Source of the DNA: Planctomycetaceae bacterium
Lineage (GTDB): Bacteria; Planctomycetota; Planctomycetia; Pirellulales; Pirellulaceae
Reading direction: 5' to 3'
DNA length: 64,000 bases
Assembly (NCBI GenBank): GCA_002726245.1
Contig: PBSM01000059.1
Span: 1-64,000, forward strand
Made by a program: the position numbers and the translations under genes. Below the pieces are notes generated by a model. That model was not told where the DNA came from and did not search any database. It saw nothing but the letters and a program-made list of their open reading frames with translations. Position 1 is the first letter of the stretch, and each line of letters begins with the position of its first letter. Positions 29,391 through 38,705 of this stretch are shown here, one piece after another.

Positions 29391-30653
29391 TCAGTCGGAC
29401 GCCGAGACTAACCTCGCATGCAACCAGTTCGCGTGGTCAAGTGTATCGCCGAGGTCGGCGGTTTCGACGGCGAGAGCAACGCGAGTTGCGTTGGTAACGT
29501 CAATCGAGATCGGTATGGCAGCGTTGCTGCCGCGTACAATCGGGCTGGTGTAAGCGAGATTCCACTTGCGCGCTGTTGCCTCCGGCCGCTCAACAAAGAT
29601 GCGAAAGACAACGCTGCCGTCGCGACCGGCCTGATCATCGAGTGCAAGTTCTGCTTCGAGCCTCGAGTACCAACGATCGAGGTTATAAACGAGGCGAGCT
29701 CTGGCATGCACGCCGAGTCCTTTCGAGGCAATGTATCCGCCGGAACGCAAGCGTCCGCCAAGCACATTTTTGTCCACTCCTAAAGGCCAGCTTACGGTCA
29801 GAAAGGGAAAGTGCTTGTAATCAGCCGGGCGCAGGTCGGACAGATACGTTACTTCCGCCTGCTGCGACTCGATGCAACTCACCCGCTGCCACATTCGTCT
29901 TGCGTTTGCTCGCAGTCGCACACCGCAAGCTAGTTCGATCGCGACCATCTCTCCATCGCGACGAATCATCGAAACGGCAAGCAGCGAGCCATCAGTGAAT
30001 CCGAGCGAACATGCCACCGGCGCGAGACGTGTGCTTTGCGATTCGAGGGCGAGCATCTGTACTTGGCTTACATCGAAGGACGTCGCCATGCCAGTCGGCG
30101 GGATGAAGTCAACCAACTCGATACCGAAAGCGGCGACATCGTCATCCTCGTCACTTCCCTTGGTAAGCTGGCCGCTGATCTCATCTCCATTGCGAAGAAA
30201 CAAACGGGCCTCGGCTGCAGGTGCCGTCCGGATGCGGTCCCACTGGCGATCACGCTCCAGTGGATTTCCCGAACACGCAAAGATCACACCGCGGCATGAT
30301 GTTGACTTGAAAGAGACTTCGCCCCAAAGCTTCGCATCGATAACAAGTGAATCGGATGCCAGCCTCAACACCTTGGCTGGCAACACACTTCCGTCCGACA
30401 AAAGAATCTGTGTGCCGTCCGACTTGTCGGAGTAATTGCCCCAGCGAACTAATTGACGAAGTGGTAGCTGACGCTCTGCCGCGCCGGTCGAGAAGGCGAC
30501 CTGCCAGTCCTCAGAAACTCCAACCAGTTGCCCTGAGAATCGCTCACCCAAAACGGGAACCGCGTCAGACAAACCGTCAGCCGCCGCTGGGGGTGCCGTG
30601 ATGATCACGGCAAGCAGCGCCAAGCCAACCCAAACTCGCAACTTCTGGCTCAT
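29391..30653 (-). CDS. Secreted NPCBM-domain protein
   Basis: 420 residues. A signal peptide is seen (VWVGLALLAVIITAPPAAA), so the protein is exported. The N-terminal half has strand-rich segments that repeat a theme (ILLSDGSVLPAKVLRL, LFLRNGDEISGQLTKG, GFTDGSLLAVSMI). The C-terminal part (about 275-415) is an NPCBM/NEW2 carbohydrate-binding-like domain: GGRLRSGGYIASKGLGVHA, then YSRLEAELALDD and VVFRIFVE. It starts 6 bases after the stop of the cyclase-like gene, so it is the last gene of that operon. Substrate unknown. Confidence 0.85.
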   Translation of the reverse strand: MSQKLRVWVGLALLAVIITAPPAAADGLSDAVPVLGERFSGQLVGVSEDWQVAFSTGAAERQLPLRQLVRWGNYSDKSDGTQILLSDGSVLPAKVLRLASDSLVIDAKLWGEVSFKSTSCRGVIFACSGNPLERDRQWDRIRTAPAAEARLFLRNGDEISGQLTKGSDEDDDVAAFGIELVDFIPPTGMATSFDVSQVQMLALESQSTRLAPVACSLGFTDGSLLAVSMIRRDGEMVAIELACGVRLRANARRMWQRVSCIESQQAEVTYLSDLRPADYKHFPFLTVSWPLGVDKNVLGGRLRSGGYIASKGLGVHARARLVYNLDRWYSRLEAELALDDQAGRDGSVVFRIFVERPEATARKWNLAYTSPIVRGSNAAIPISIDVTNATRVALAVETADLGDTLDHANWLHARLVSASD

Positions 30654-30659
30654 CGTTCC

Positions 30660-31709
30660 TCAGCGCTCAAATATCGGAAGATAACTCTCCGGCATCTGCA
30701 GGATGAGACATGCCATTGCCGTGCCGTAATCGCTGCTGATCGCATCGACCCACGCGCCGTCCCGCCGTTGCTGAGCGAGCAGAGTGTCCCGGATTGCGGG
30801 ATACCATGCGTCCCAGTTACGTCCGCCCGCATGCCACATTGCCTGAACGGCGTAGTAGTGGCCGTAGAAGTAATAGCTTCGCTCACCACGATTGTTTGCC
30901 CCCGGCGGGAACTGCATCAAGTAGTTCAAGCCGTCCGCCAATTCCTGTCCTTCGTAGATGCCGGCGCTGTAAAGAGCCACGACTGCGGCGGCGGATCTTG
31001 GAAACGCACTTTCGCCAACAGTAGCGACAACATATCGAAAGCCACCGTCTTCATTCTGGCATCGCTTCACGTAGGCGACAGCTCGCTCAATCGTATCCGC
31101 CGGCACATAGACGCCCGCATTGTGCGCCGCCCGCAACGCCATGACTTGGCAGACCGTAACGGACAGATCGTCTTCGCCTCGCTGCGCCTTATATCTCCAC
31201 CCGCCCTGATCGTTCTGCGTGTTCACGATCAACTGTACAGCCTTGACGAGTTTCTCACGCAGTTGTTGCTCGCTCGTGTTGCCATACACTTCGGCCAGGA
31301 ACAGGGTCGCGAACCCGTGCTCATACATCGGGCCACGGGTCTGCATTTGTCCCGCGTGAATGAAGCCGCTTTCCTGGCAGTTTGCCAACACGTAGCCGAT
31401 GCAGCGATCGAGATTATCGCCGTACTTTCCACGGCCGGGCAGATACCCCGATGACAGAAAGGCCATTCCTGCCAACCCGCAGACTGCGAGATTGTTCTGG
31501 TACACGCCACTTCCGAAGGCTCCGTCTTCCGCCTGTCTCGAAGCGAGATACGCCAGTCCTGCATCGATTGCATTGCGAGTTTTGGGAGTGAAGTAGTTGC
31601 TCGCGGGAGCCTTTCGTTTCGGTGAAGTTGGCTGCCCTTGCAAGTTCCGTGGGACGAAACCGAACGCTGCCGCTCCGAGCATTTGCTGCAAGCATGTCCG
31701 CCGAGACAC
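30660..31709 (-). CDS. Terpene-cyclase/prenyltransferase-like secreted protein
   Basis: 349 residues from a GTG at 31709. This start makes the N-terminus a twin-arginine signal (VSRRTCLQQMLGAAAFG). A much longer in-frame extension upstream is translated from the intergenic repeat and is rejected. The rest is an alpha-alpha barrel with QW-like repeats (EDGAFGSG, NDQGGWRYK, NEDGGFRYV, RRDGAWVDA) as in squalene cyclases and prenyltransferase beta subunits. No DxDD or zinc motif is seen, so catalysis is doubtful; planctomycetes have many such proteins. An ATG inside the signal peptide is an alternative. Confidence 0.75.
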   Translation of the reverse strand: MSRRTCLQQMLGAAAFGFVPRNLQGQPTSPKRKAPASNYFTPKTRNAIDAGLAYLASRQAEDGAFGSGVYQNNLAVCGLAGMAFLSSGYLPGRGKYGDNLDRCIGYVLANCQESGFIHAGQMQTRGPMYEHGFATLFLAEVYGNTSEQQLREKLVKAVQLIVNTQNDQGGWRYKAQRGEDDLSVTVCQVMALRAAHNAGVYVPADTIERAVAYVKRCQNEDGGFRYVVATVGESAFPRSAAAVVALYSAGIYEGQELADGLNYLMQFPPGANNRGERSYYFYGHYYAVQAMWHAGGRNWDAWYPAIRDTLLAQQRRDGAWVDAISSDYGTAMACLILQMPESYLPIFER

Positions 31710-31710
31710 A

Positions 31711-32160
31711 CAGTCCCGTAGGGACGACAGGTGATAGCCTGGGGCGCGAGCCCCAGGAACCGTTACGCTCCCCAAGCCCAAAGCTCCGAAGGCCCTCCGG
31801 GGCTTACCGCCCTGACTTAGCTGATCCTGGAACTGACGCCCTTGTTGTTTTGCATAAGTCTGCCGGCCGGATTCGCCCCGAAGGGGCTGCGACATGTCAG
31901 GCCAGGGCAGAGCGCAGCGCCGCCCTGGATTGGAAGGCGATGAACGCGAGAGCCCTGAAAGGGCAAAACAAATGGGGCGGCGTCCAACTAGCATGTTGTT
32001 TCGCCCTTTCAGGGCTTGCGAACATGGTGTTCGTCTACCCAGGGTGGCGCTGCGCTCTGCCCTGGCCTGGCGTGTTCCTGACCCTTCGGGCCGACTTGTG
32101 TACAACAACAAGGGCTTACGTCCCAGGCTATTACATGCCGCCGCTCGGCGGCTATCGGCG
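31711..32160. repeat. Composite intergenic element, copy 1
   Basis: Fills the whole gap between two operon genes. Reading +, the modules are: a GTCCCGTAGGGAC-type end, hairpin CCTGGGGCGCGAGCCCCAGG, a degenerate CTCCGGGG-type module, a 278-bp near-palindromic core (31838-32115), and GCCGCCGCTCGGCGGC. The outer modules are in the opposite orientation to copies 2 and 3, while the core has the same orientation as in copy 2. It begins 2 bases upstream of the GTG of the cyclase-like gene and ends about 14 bases from the DUF4175 stop. Confidence 0.85.
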
Positions 32161-32173
32161 ACGCGCAACACTT

Positions 32174-35100
32174 TCATCGCTCACTCCACAACGGTTTTTG
32201 CTCAGCGAGACGCTTGTAGTATTCCCGAATGATTTGCTCGTACTCAGGCAAGAACTCTTCGTGCAAAGTACTTCTGATCCCATGTCGGACACGTTCCGGC
32301 AGCGTCCCCCAGACGGCTTCGATCGGATCGACGTCGCGCGGCGAACCAGTAGCGGAGTCGGTCGCCGAGCCTGGCTTGTCGTTCCCTTCCTGCGAAGGCC
32401 GCGGCGTCGAAGTCGCTCGCGATGCCTGCTGTTGCGACTGCTGAGCCGCTTGCTCGGCAAGACTCTTCAACTCACGAAGAATGTCTTGCTGGATTTGTTG
32501 TGCGGGCTGCAAAGTTTCATCGTCGCGAATCCGCCGCGCGACATTGCCCATGCGTTCAGAGATCATCGACAGAGGATCGCGTTCACTTGGTTGGCCGAGA
32601 TCCTCACCGGCGGGGGGATCAGACGGAGCGTCAAGACCTTCGAGAAGCCGGGAATCGAAATCATTCGAGGTTGTATCCGACCCTTCGGCAGCCTCGACCG
32701 CCTGCTCCAGAGCTTGATCGAGCGAGCCGGCGTCTTCCGGCGTGGAAGCACTCTCGGCATTCGACGACTCAACCAGTTTGGCGACGACTTCCGACAATTC
32801 CTTCTGGTCCGTTGCCAGCCGCCCGCGACCTAGCCGAACGACTTCCTCTTGCCGTTGCGAGCCCCGTAATTCCTCTTCGAGTCTGTTCGTCCACTCATGG
32901 ATCTCGGTTTGCAGTCCGAGTACGATTCGCAACTCGGCTTCGTTGTATCGCGAGTTGTTGTCATTTCCTTGGCCGTTGGGCTCGCCAGCGTTCGAGCTGG
33001 GATTCGCCGGCGAGCCGGCAGCAGCCTTTAAGCTCACCAGCAGAACCTGTAGCCGTTGCGACGCATCATCCTGTAAAGCTGCAACCTGTTCGGATGCTGC
33101 ATCCGAGCGCAACTGTTCCGCAGCCTCTCTCATACTTCGTGCCGCCCATGTGAGAGCCAGCCCGAAAGCCCTCGGCGGCTGGAACTCCTCTCGCGCGGAA
33201 ACGGTTGCGTCGGCGAGCGCGTCTTGCTCCGAAACCACTTGTCTTCGACTTGCTTCCGCCACTGGATCCGCGAGCAATCTGTCGTGCAACGCGATCTGTG
33301 TCTTAAGCAATTCGGTCACCGTTCGCATGAGTCGAGCCGTCATTCGGTTCAAACCGCGTTCGCGGAGTTCGCGCAACTCGTCAGCCACAAGCCGACCAGC
33401 TTCGGCAAAGCGTCGCTCGGCATCCTCGGCCGCGCGGCTAGCGTCCTCCGTCTCTCCACCCGCGGCACGCTCAGCCGCGCGCTGGGCGCTATCGCCGCCA
33501 CGCTCTACCGAAGCCGCGGCATCTTTCGCTCCGATCGACTTCAAAGCATTCGCCACGTCGCCTGCCTGCTCCGCTAGATCGGACTGCTGTCTCGCCGCGT
33601 CACGCTGCTCGGCTTGCCGTTGTGCTGGATCGGAGATCTCGCTCAGTTCCGCAAGCCGTTGTCGCAGATTGCGTTGTGACGCGGTGAGTTCGTCCAGTTC
33701 TTCACTGACCTCTGCCAAGCGACGTGTACGCGCGGGGCGGTCTTCCGAACGGCCAGAGAGGATGTCTACGATCGCTTGCAATCCGGCTTCCGCTTGGCTG
33801 ATCGCGCGACGGGCCGTCCCTAACCGGTTCCGCGCGATTGTCATTTTCGCTTGCTGCATGTGGTCCGCCACCGTCGCCTCTCCCGCAACTCGCGTTGCCG
33901 CCAGCAAAGTCTCCATCTGGACCGAGGCGGTTGCGTCAAGTTGCTGCGTGAACTGAGCCACGTTCGCGAACAGACGCTCGAACTGACGCAGCAGCGCGCC
34001 CTGCTGTGTTGACAAGCGAATCAAATCACTTCGCTCGGACGACGACAGTTCGTCCAAACGCTTGCCCAGCGTTGTCAATTCGTCCGCATCTCGCCTCAAG
34101 TCTTGCTGCGACCGGAGCAACACAGCCAAGTCGCGAGCGAACCGACGATAGTCGTCCCACGTCGATAAGCGATTGACCATCTCTTGCAATGACTCGACGA
34201 CTTGTTCTTGTGTCTGCCCTGCGTGGGCAAGTAAGCCAACAACGTCCGTGGGGCGGAAGTTCGCCGATTCCACAGCTTTGCCTGAACGGACTAGGTCACT
34301 GCGGATCGACGGAAGCAAATCTCGATTGATCGCTCCGAGGCGAACCGTGAAATCGGCAAGTCGCATCGTCGCTTCCGACTCGTCTACGCGATTGCTCTCG
34401 ATGGAAGCAACGAACCTGGCGACCAACATCGCCGCACCATCGTCCTCGTCACTGAGCAGGCGTTGGACTTGTCGCTGTTGCAATTCAGAGCCTCGGAGCG
34501 ACGCAATGTCTCCGTCCGACGCAACCGCGACTTCCGTCAGTTGAGTCTGCAGCGAGGTCGTTTGCGTCTGAATGGCAGCTTGAATCCGCAGAGCCTCGGT
34601 CAGTTGATGCTTCAAGCGTTTCTGACGCTCTTGCAGGACCAGAGCAAACTCGTCGGCTGTGACAATCCGCAAGCTGCGTGCCGGGGTCGTCTGCTGCTGG
34701 CCGGCGTAATCAGTTGCAATCGCCGAGATCTCCACGACGTCATTCGGTTGCAGATTGAGCGAGCTGAGTTCCCACGCGAAGGAGAGTTCTCGCTCGTCGT
34801 GCTGCCCAAGCGACTCCTTGGCGGGCGGCAGGTCAGGACCTTCGTAGAGCGTCATCTGATCGTCGCCGACATCGAGCATGACACGTTGCAAGGCGAGATC
34901 ATCCGCTACGATCATCCGCACGGCGATCACCGCATTGGCGGTCACGATCTCTTCGGTACTCGGACTAAGCACCGTCAGCTCCGGCGGAGCATCGGGCACG
35001 ACTCGCCAGTTTGCTCGCGTCTCATACCCGCCCGTCACTCCATCCGGCTCGACAAGCTTGAGCCAGTACTGCCCGGAACCAATCTGTTCAACGGAATAGC

Positions 35101-36184
35101 CGGGAACGGAGAAACGACGCTCATCACCGGCAAGCTGAGCCTCGACGTTGATTGGCTGCTCCATACCTTCCACCACAAGTTCCGCGGACGCTGCGCGGCG
35201 ATCCGCGCGGCCCGTCACTTCGATGATTGTCCCTTGTAATACCTCGACCTTACCGCCCAACACTTCCGTCATCGACAAGCCGGAATGCGCAGGCGGCTGC
35301 AAGCGGATGCGAAGCTCTTCGGCCGTCGCGGGCTCAACGACTTCGAGCGAAATCCAAGCCATCGTGTCGTCGTCGCCACCGACGGCACGATACTGGAACG
35401 ACCGCGTCATATTCTTCCGGTGATGAGTCTTCGAACTCCTCGAACGAGCCATCCGATAGTTCTCGATTTGCTCTTCGGAATCGCCTTCAAACCAGTATTG
35501 AACGATCACCGTCGATGGCAGATGGCGATTGGCATCCCGCACCGACACCGAGAAGTCTTGCCCAGCCGCCAGCCGCGTCGGTGCGTCTTCGAAATAGAGT
35601 TGATTCCAGCGCGGCCACGCTTCAGCGCTCCAAGGCATCGCTAACCGCCGCAGAGCTAACTCCGACGAGTCATGTTCGATGGCGAACAAGGCTGCCGCCA
35701 GAAGGACGACGGGCACGGCGATCATCACGGCCCGTCGAGTTGTGCGAAAGTTCAAACAAGCCGCGAGATCGATCCCCTCGGCAAGCTCCTCTGCCTCGGC
35801 GACGACTGCCTGCCGTAGGCTCAGAGATCCCAGTTGCGCGCCGCCGCTGGAAGCTGCGAGAAACTGAATAGAAGAAGACAGCCGATCACGGAATTGTGGA
35901 AAGCTTCGCTCGACACGTTGTGCGACGGAAACATCGTCCATGTTGTAGTCAAATAGCGGCCGGAGATATCTCCAGCATGCCCAACCACAGACCGCAAGCC
36001 AAGCAACCGACGAGAGAGTGCGAACGCCTAGCTCACGATATCGCAGGAAGTAGTCCGCTGATCCCAAGCTGATCGTTGCAGCGAGAAGCACGACAACGAA
36101 CCAACAAACACCGTGCAGCAGGACTAAGCCGCGTGCATGCCGCGCGACGTGCCGGATTCTGTTGTGTAATGGATGCGACGACAT
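32174..36184 (-). CDS. DUF4175-like giant membrane protein
   Basis: 1336 residues. Two membrane helices at the N-terminus (LVLLHGVCWFVVVLLAATIS and LSSVAWLAVCGWACW) are followed by beta-rich extracytoplasmic domains. From about residue 550 to the end lie long Ala/Glu/Gln/Arg-rich helices, including coiled-coil stretches (LRQRLAELSEISDPAQRQAE, AAERAAGGETEDASRAAEDA). The C-terminal end carries Glu/Ser/Asp-rich linkers. DUF4175-type proteins belong to planctomycete and proteobacterial MoxR/VWA clusters; function unknown. Its size suggests a scaffold. The gene lies between the VWA/GATase-like gene and the cyclase-like gene. Confidence 0.8.
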   Translation of the reverse strand: MSSHPLHNRIRHVARHARGLVLLHGVCWFVVVLLAATISLGSADYFLRYRELGVRTLSSVAWLAVCGWACWRYLRPLFDYNMDDVSVAQRVERSFPQFRDRLSSSIQFLAASSGGAQLGSLSLRQAVVAEAEELAEGIDLAACLNFRTTRRAVMIAVPVVLLAAALFAIEHDSSELALRRLAMPWSAEAWPRWNQLYFEDAPTRLAAGQDFSVSVRDANRHLPSTVIVQYWFEGDSEEQIENYRMARSRSSKTHHRKNMTRSFQYRAVGGDDDTMAWISLEVVEPATAEELRIRLQPPAHSGLSMTEVLGGKVEVLQGTIIEVTGRADRRAASAELVVEGMEQPINVEAQLAGDERRFSVPGYSVEQIGSGQYWLKLVEPDGVTGGYETRANWRVVPDAPPELTVLSPSTEEIVTANAVIAVRMIVADDLALQRVMLDVGDDQMTLYEGPDLPPAKESLGQHDERELSFAWELSSLNLQPNDVVEISAIATDYAGQQQTTPARSLRIVTADEFALVLQERQKRLKHQLTEALRIQAAIQTQTTSLQTQLTEVAVASDGDIASLRGSELQQRQVQRLLSDEDDGAAMLVARFVASIESNRVDESEATMRLADFTVRLGAINRDLLPSIRSDLVRSGKAVESANFRPTDVVGLLAHAGQTQEQVVESLQEMVNRLSTWDDYRRFARDLAVLLRSQQDLRRDADELTTLGKRLDELSSSERSDLIRLSTQQGALLRQFERLFANVAQFTQQLDATASVQMETLLAATRVAGEATVADHMQQAKMTIARNRLGTARRAISQAEAGLQAIVDILSGRSEDRPARTRRLAEVSEELDELTASQRNLRQRLAELSEISDPAQRQAEQRDAARQQSDLAEQAGDVANALKSIGAKDAAASVERGGDSAQRAAERAAGGETEDASRAAEDAERRFAEAGRLVADELRELRERGLNRMTARLMRTVTELLKTQIALHDRLLADPVAEASRRQVVSEQDALADATVSAREEFQPPRAFGLALTWAARSMREAAEQLRSDAASEQVAALQDDASQRLQVLLVSLKAAAGSPANPSSNAGEPNGQGNDNNSRYNEAELRIVLGLQTEIHEWTNRLEEELRGSQRQEEVVRLGRGRLATDQKELSEVVAKLVESSNAESASTPEDAGSLDQALEQAVEAAEGSDTTSNDFDSRLLEGLDAPSDPPAGEDLGQPSERDPLSMISERMGNVARRIRDDETLQPAQQIQQDILRELKSLAEQAAQQSQQQASRATSTPRPSQEGNDKPGSATDSATGSPRDVDPIEAVWGTLPERVRHGIRSTLHEEFLPEYEQIIREYYKRLAEQKPLWSER

Positions 36185-36208
36185 GAGGTACTACATTCGG
36201 TCGGATTG

Positions 36209-36285
36209 TCGTTTAACCGCAAGCCGGAGGCGTGCGCTTCGGCACGCTGCCAGGAAGCGCACGCCTCCGGCTTGCGGTTAAACGA
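36209..36285. repeat. Palindrome, GTTTAACC family copy 1
   Basis: Arms 36209-36239 and 36255-36285 are perfectly complementary over 31 bp; the loop is 15 bases. The arm reads GTTTAACCGCAAGCCGGAGG onward. A second copy of the same family is at 59869-59941. It sits in the short gap between two genes of the minus-strand operon, so transcription must pass through it if the operon is continuous. Confidence 0.85.
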
Positions 36286-36298
36286 AGTGATTGCACAA

Positions 36299-38677
36299 TT
36301 ATAACAGTCCGGCTCGTTTTCTAAGTGTCCATTCCGCTGCTAACAAACTCACAAAGATCACGGCGACCCAAGGTGAGTTCCAGATTGGTGTCGGCGGCAA
36401 CGACTCGATACGCACCTCTTTCCCGCGAGGCAAACGGTTTGGCAGACGACTGGCTGTATCAAACGTATAGAAGCGGCCTCGCGTTGTTCGAGCCGCGGCC
36501 TTCAACTCGGTGGCGTTCATTCGCAAGACAGCTAGTTCACTGTTGGACGAATCGACCGTGAATTGAAGAGGTGCCGAACCGTCCTCGATCGTTGGAGCAG
36601 CCAGCCATGCTTGGTAACTGCCAGCTTCAAGGCCACTCAACCGCGTCTCGAACTCGCCTCGTGCCGACTCTCTCTGCTCCAAGGTGACCGACGTTCGTTT
36701 GCCCTTCTCGTCTTCCACCGCGACGATCACGCCTTCTCCCAACGGTGGAGCGAGTCGATCGTCTCTGAAGCGGACTCGGATGTGGACAGCTTCGCCTTCG
36801 AGGTACTGCGGCGAATCCGTTTCGATCTCGATCGGTGCCTGATCCGCGTTCAGCTTCGCGTGGCTGAGGTATCGAATCGCCTGAGCCCAGTAACGTGCAT
36901 AGAGCTTGTCCGCTTCACGTCCTCGCGACCACAAGTACGTCTCGTCCGTCGCATGAAACAGCACCTTGCCGGCTCCTGCGAATTGCATCGTAATCACCGG
37001 CACCGGAGTGCCATCGAGCAGTTTTCGTGTGGGATGCTGAGCAAGGACGATCGCCGCTGGCTTGAGGTCTGGGGTTTCGAGAAACCAGCGCAACGGTGGA
37101 AGCTGGCTCCAGATACCAGTCGATTGTGTGGCGTCGTCGCCGAGTTGGACGAAGCTAACTTCCTTGCCCAATGCCGTCAGTTGGACTACATCGCCGTCGG
37201 ATCGCAGAGATTCCGAAAGAGGTTGCCGGCTTGTCGCCGCATCAAAGGGAAACAAGTTCGCCAGAGGTGTGTCGCGATAGGCCTGCGGCATGTACATCGG
37301 CCCGGCAACGAAGATCACTCCGCCACCACGTTCGGTGACGAAGTCCGAGATATGCTGCAGCGAAGTGTTTGTGAAGAAGCTGGGATCCGCGTCGCCAATG
37401 ATCAGCACGTCGTAGCTGAACAATTCCTCTCGCCGCACGGGAAACAGGTTCGTTCCGCCCGCATCTTGCGCCGATGGTTGGACGTCCGCTTCCTGTAATA
37501 CCGTGGTGAGTTCGACGCCCCTCCCCTGCCCTGCCTTGTGCTGAACGGATCGCGACAACAAGCTCTTGAGGAACCGATACTCGTAGCTGGGTCGTGATTG
37601 CACGAACAGCACACGTACGGTCGCGTTTCGCACGACGACTTTGCGGGTCAGTCGGTTGTTGTCGATGTTGGCTTCCTCTTCAAGCGGCACGACTTCGATG
37701 GTGTGCTCAAACTCGCCTTCGGCTTCGGGGCGATAAGCCAAACGAACGGGTAACGCTTGCTCCGACGCGGGCAGCGCGATGTCTTGCTCGTCCAGAACGC
37801 GGCTATCGCTCGTCAGACGGACGCTCACCGTCCGCGGCACAAAACCCTGATTGTGCAACTGCAAGTCAAAAGTTAGCAGGTCGCCGACAAAGACGTCATC
37901 CTCCGACAGAAGGCCGTTGATCCAAATGTCTTTAGGAGGCAACTCGCTGCCGAGGCCTACGATGTGCAATGGGATCGACCTGGCCCGCGCGTATTCCGCA
38001 GCTTCTGAGATGGCTGGCCCAGTCGTATTCACTCCGTCCGTCAGCAGGACGACGGCCGCCGTTGACAAGCCACGTTGTGACTTCAGAATCTCAAGCAACC
38101 CTTCACCTATCCGGCTCGCTTCGTCGTCTGGTTCGATCGATGTGACGCCAGAAGCATGATCGTCCATGCGACGGATGGCGGTGCCAATGCGGAACAGTTT
38201 CACTTGATAAGCGGCCTCCAGTCGTGCGAGCCAACCCTGTTCCTCATCACCCAGGATTGCCTTTGCCAGAGCCAACCTCGTCGTTCCGACCGCGGAGTCA
38301 CCCACGCGACGTTGGATCGCCGACCGCATCCGGTTACTCTGATACGTATCTTCAAAGCCCATGCTCTGCGATCCGTCAACGACGATTACCAACTCCGGCA
38401 GCTCGGTTCGGTGTTGATGCTGGACCCAGCCATATAGCATGAACAACGCCACGGCGAACATTGCTAAACGAAGTGCGGTCATCGCGGCTCGCATCGGTTT
38501 GCGACCGCGACGTTCGTAGTGATATATCGCCAGAACGACGGCCACGACAAAGGCAACGGCGAGCAGAGTAATCCACGTAGGCAACGGCCACGCGTGCTCG
38601 AACGTCGTCTCCAGGCCTTCGCCATCGACAGCGTAGGAATCACCGAACCAGTTGTGTAGGAGTGACGAGATTCGCAT
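36299..38677 (-). CDS. VWA/GATase-like membrane protein of the MoxR cluster
   Basis: 792 residues from the ATG at 38677. An upstream in-frame extension reads into the adjacent palindrome and is rejected. N-terminal helices (TWITLLAVAFVVAVVLAIYH, AALRLAMFAVALFMLYGWV) anchor the protein. A VWA-type domain has VIVVDGSQSMGF (DxSxS metal site). A glutamine-amidotransferase-like fold without an obvious catalytic Cys follows (VLIIGDADPSFFTN, VTERGGGVIFVAGPMYM). The last residues form another membrane helix (PWVAVIFVSLLAAEWTLRKR). This layout matches BatA-like proteins in MoxR/DUF58 operons. Role unknown; probably surface assembly or protein quality control. Confidence 0.8.
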   Translation of the reverse strand: MRISSLLHNWFGDSYAVDGEGLETTFEHAWPLPTWITLLAVAFVVAVVLAIYHYERRGRKPMRAAMTALRLAMFAVALFMLYGWVQHQHRTELPELVIVVDGSQSMGFEDTYQSNRMRSAIQRRVGDSAVGTTRLALAKAILGDEEQGWLARLEAAYQVKLFRIGTAIRRMDDHASGVTSIEPDDEASRIGEGLLEILKSQRGLSTAAVVLLTDGVNTTGPAISEAAEYARARSIPLHIVGLGSELPPKDIWINGLLSEDDVFVGDLLTFDLQLHNQGFVPRTVSVRLTSDSRVLDEQDIALPASEQALPVRLAYRPEAEGEFEHTIEVVPLEEEANIDNNRLTRKVVVRNATVRVLFVQSRPSYEYRFLKSLLSRSVQHKAGQGRGVELTTVLQEADVQPSAQDAGGTNLFPVRREELFSYDVLIIGDADPSFFTNTSLQHISDFVTERGGGVIFVAGPMYMPQAYRDTPLANLFPFDAATSRQPLSESLRSDGDVVQLTALGKEVSFVQLGDDATQSTGIWSQLPPLRWFLETPDLKPAAIVLAQHPTRKLLDGTPVPVITMQFAGAGKVLFHATDETYLWSRGREADKLYARYWAQAIRYLSHAKLNADQAPIEIETDSPQYLEGEAVHIRVRFRDDRLAPPLGEGVIVAVEDEKGKRTSVTLEQRESARGEFETRLSGLEAGSYQAWLAAPTIEDGSAPLQFTVDSSNSELAVLRMNATELKAAARTTRGRFYTFDTASRLPNRLPRGKEVRIESLPPTPIWNSPWVAVIFVSLLAAEWTLRKRAGLL

Positions 38678-38705
38678 TATATTAAGTATCCGTGGCTTCC
38701 TCAAA

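Noticed and set aside
31710-32177. N-terminal extension of the cyclase-like protein
   Set aside because: The extension is encoded by repeat DNA. The GTG at 31709 gives a clean Tat signal.
32742-33956. Long plus-strand frame inside the DUF4175 gene
   Set aside because: It is antisense to a well-supported gene, is Ser/Arg-rich with no motifs, and is explained by the codon bias of the real strand.
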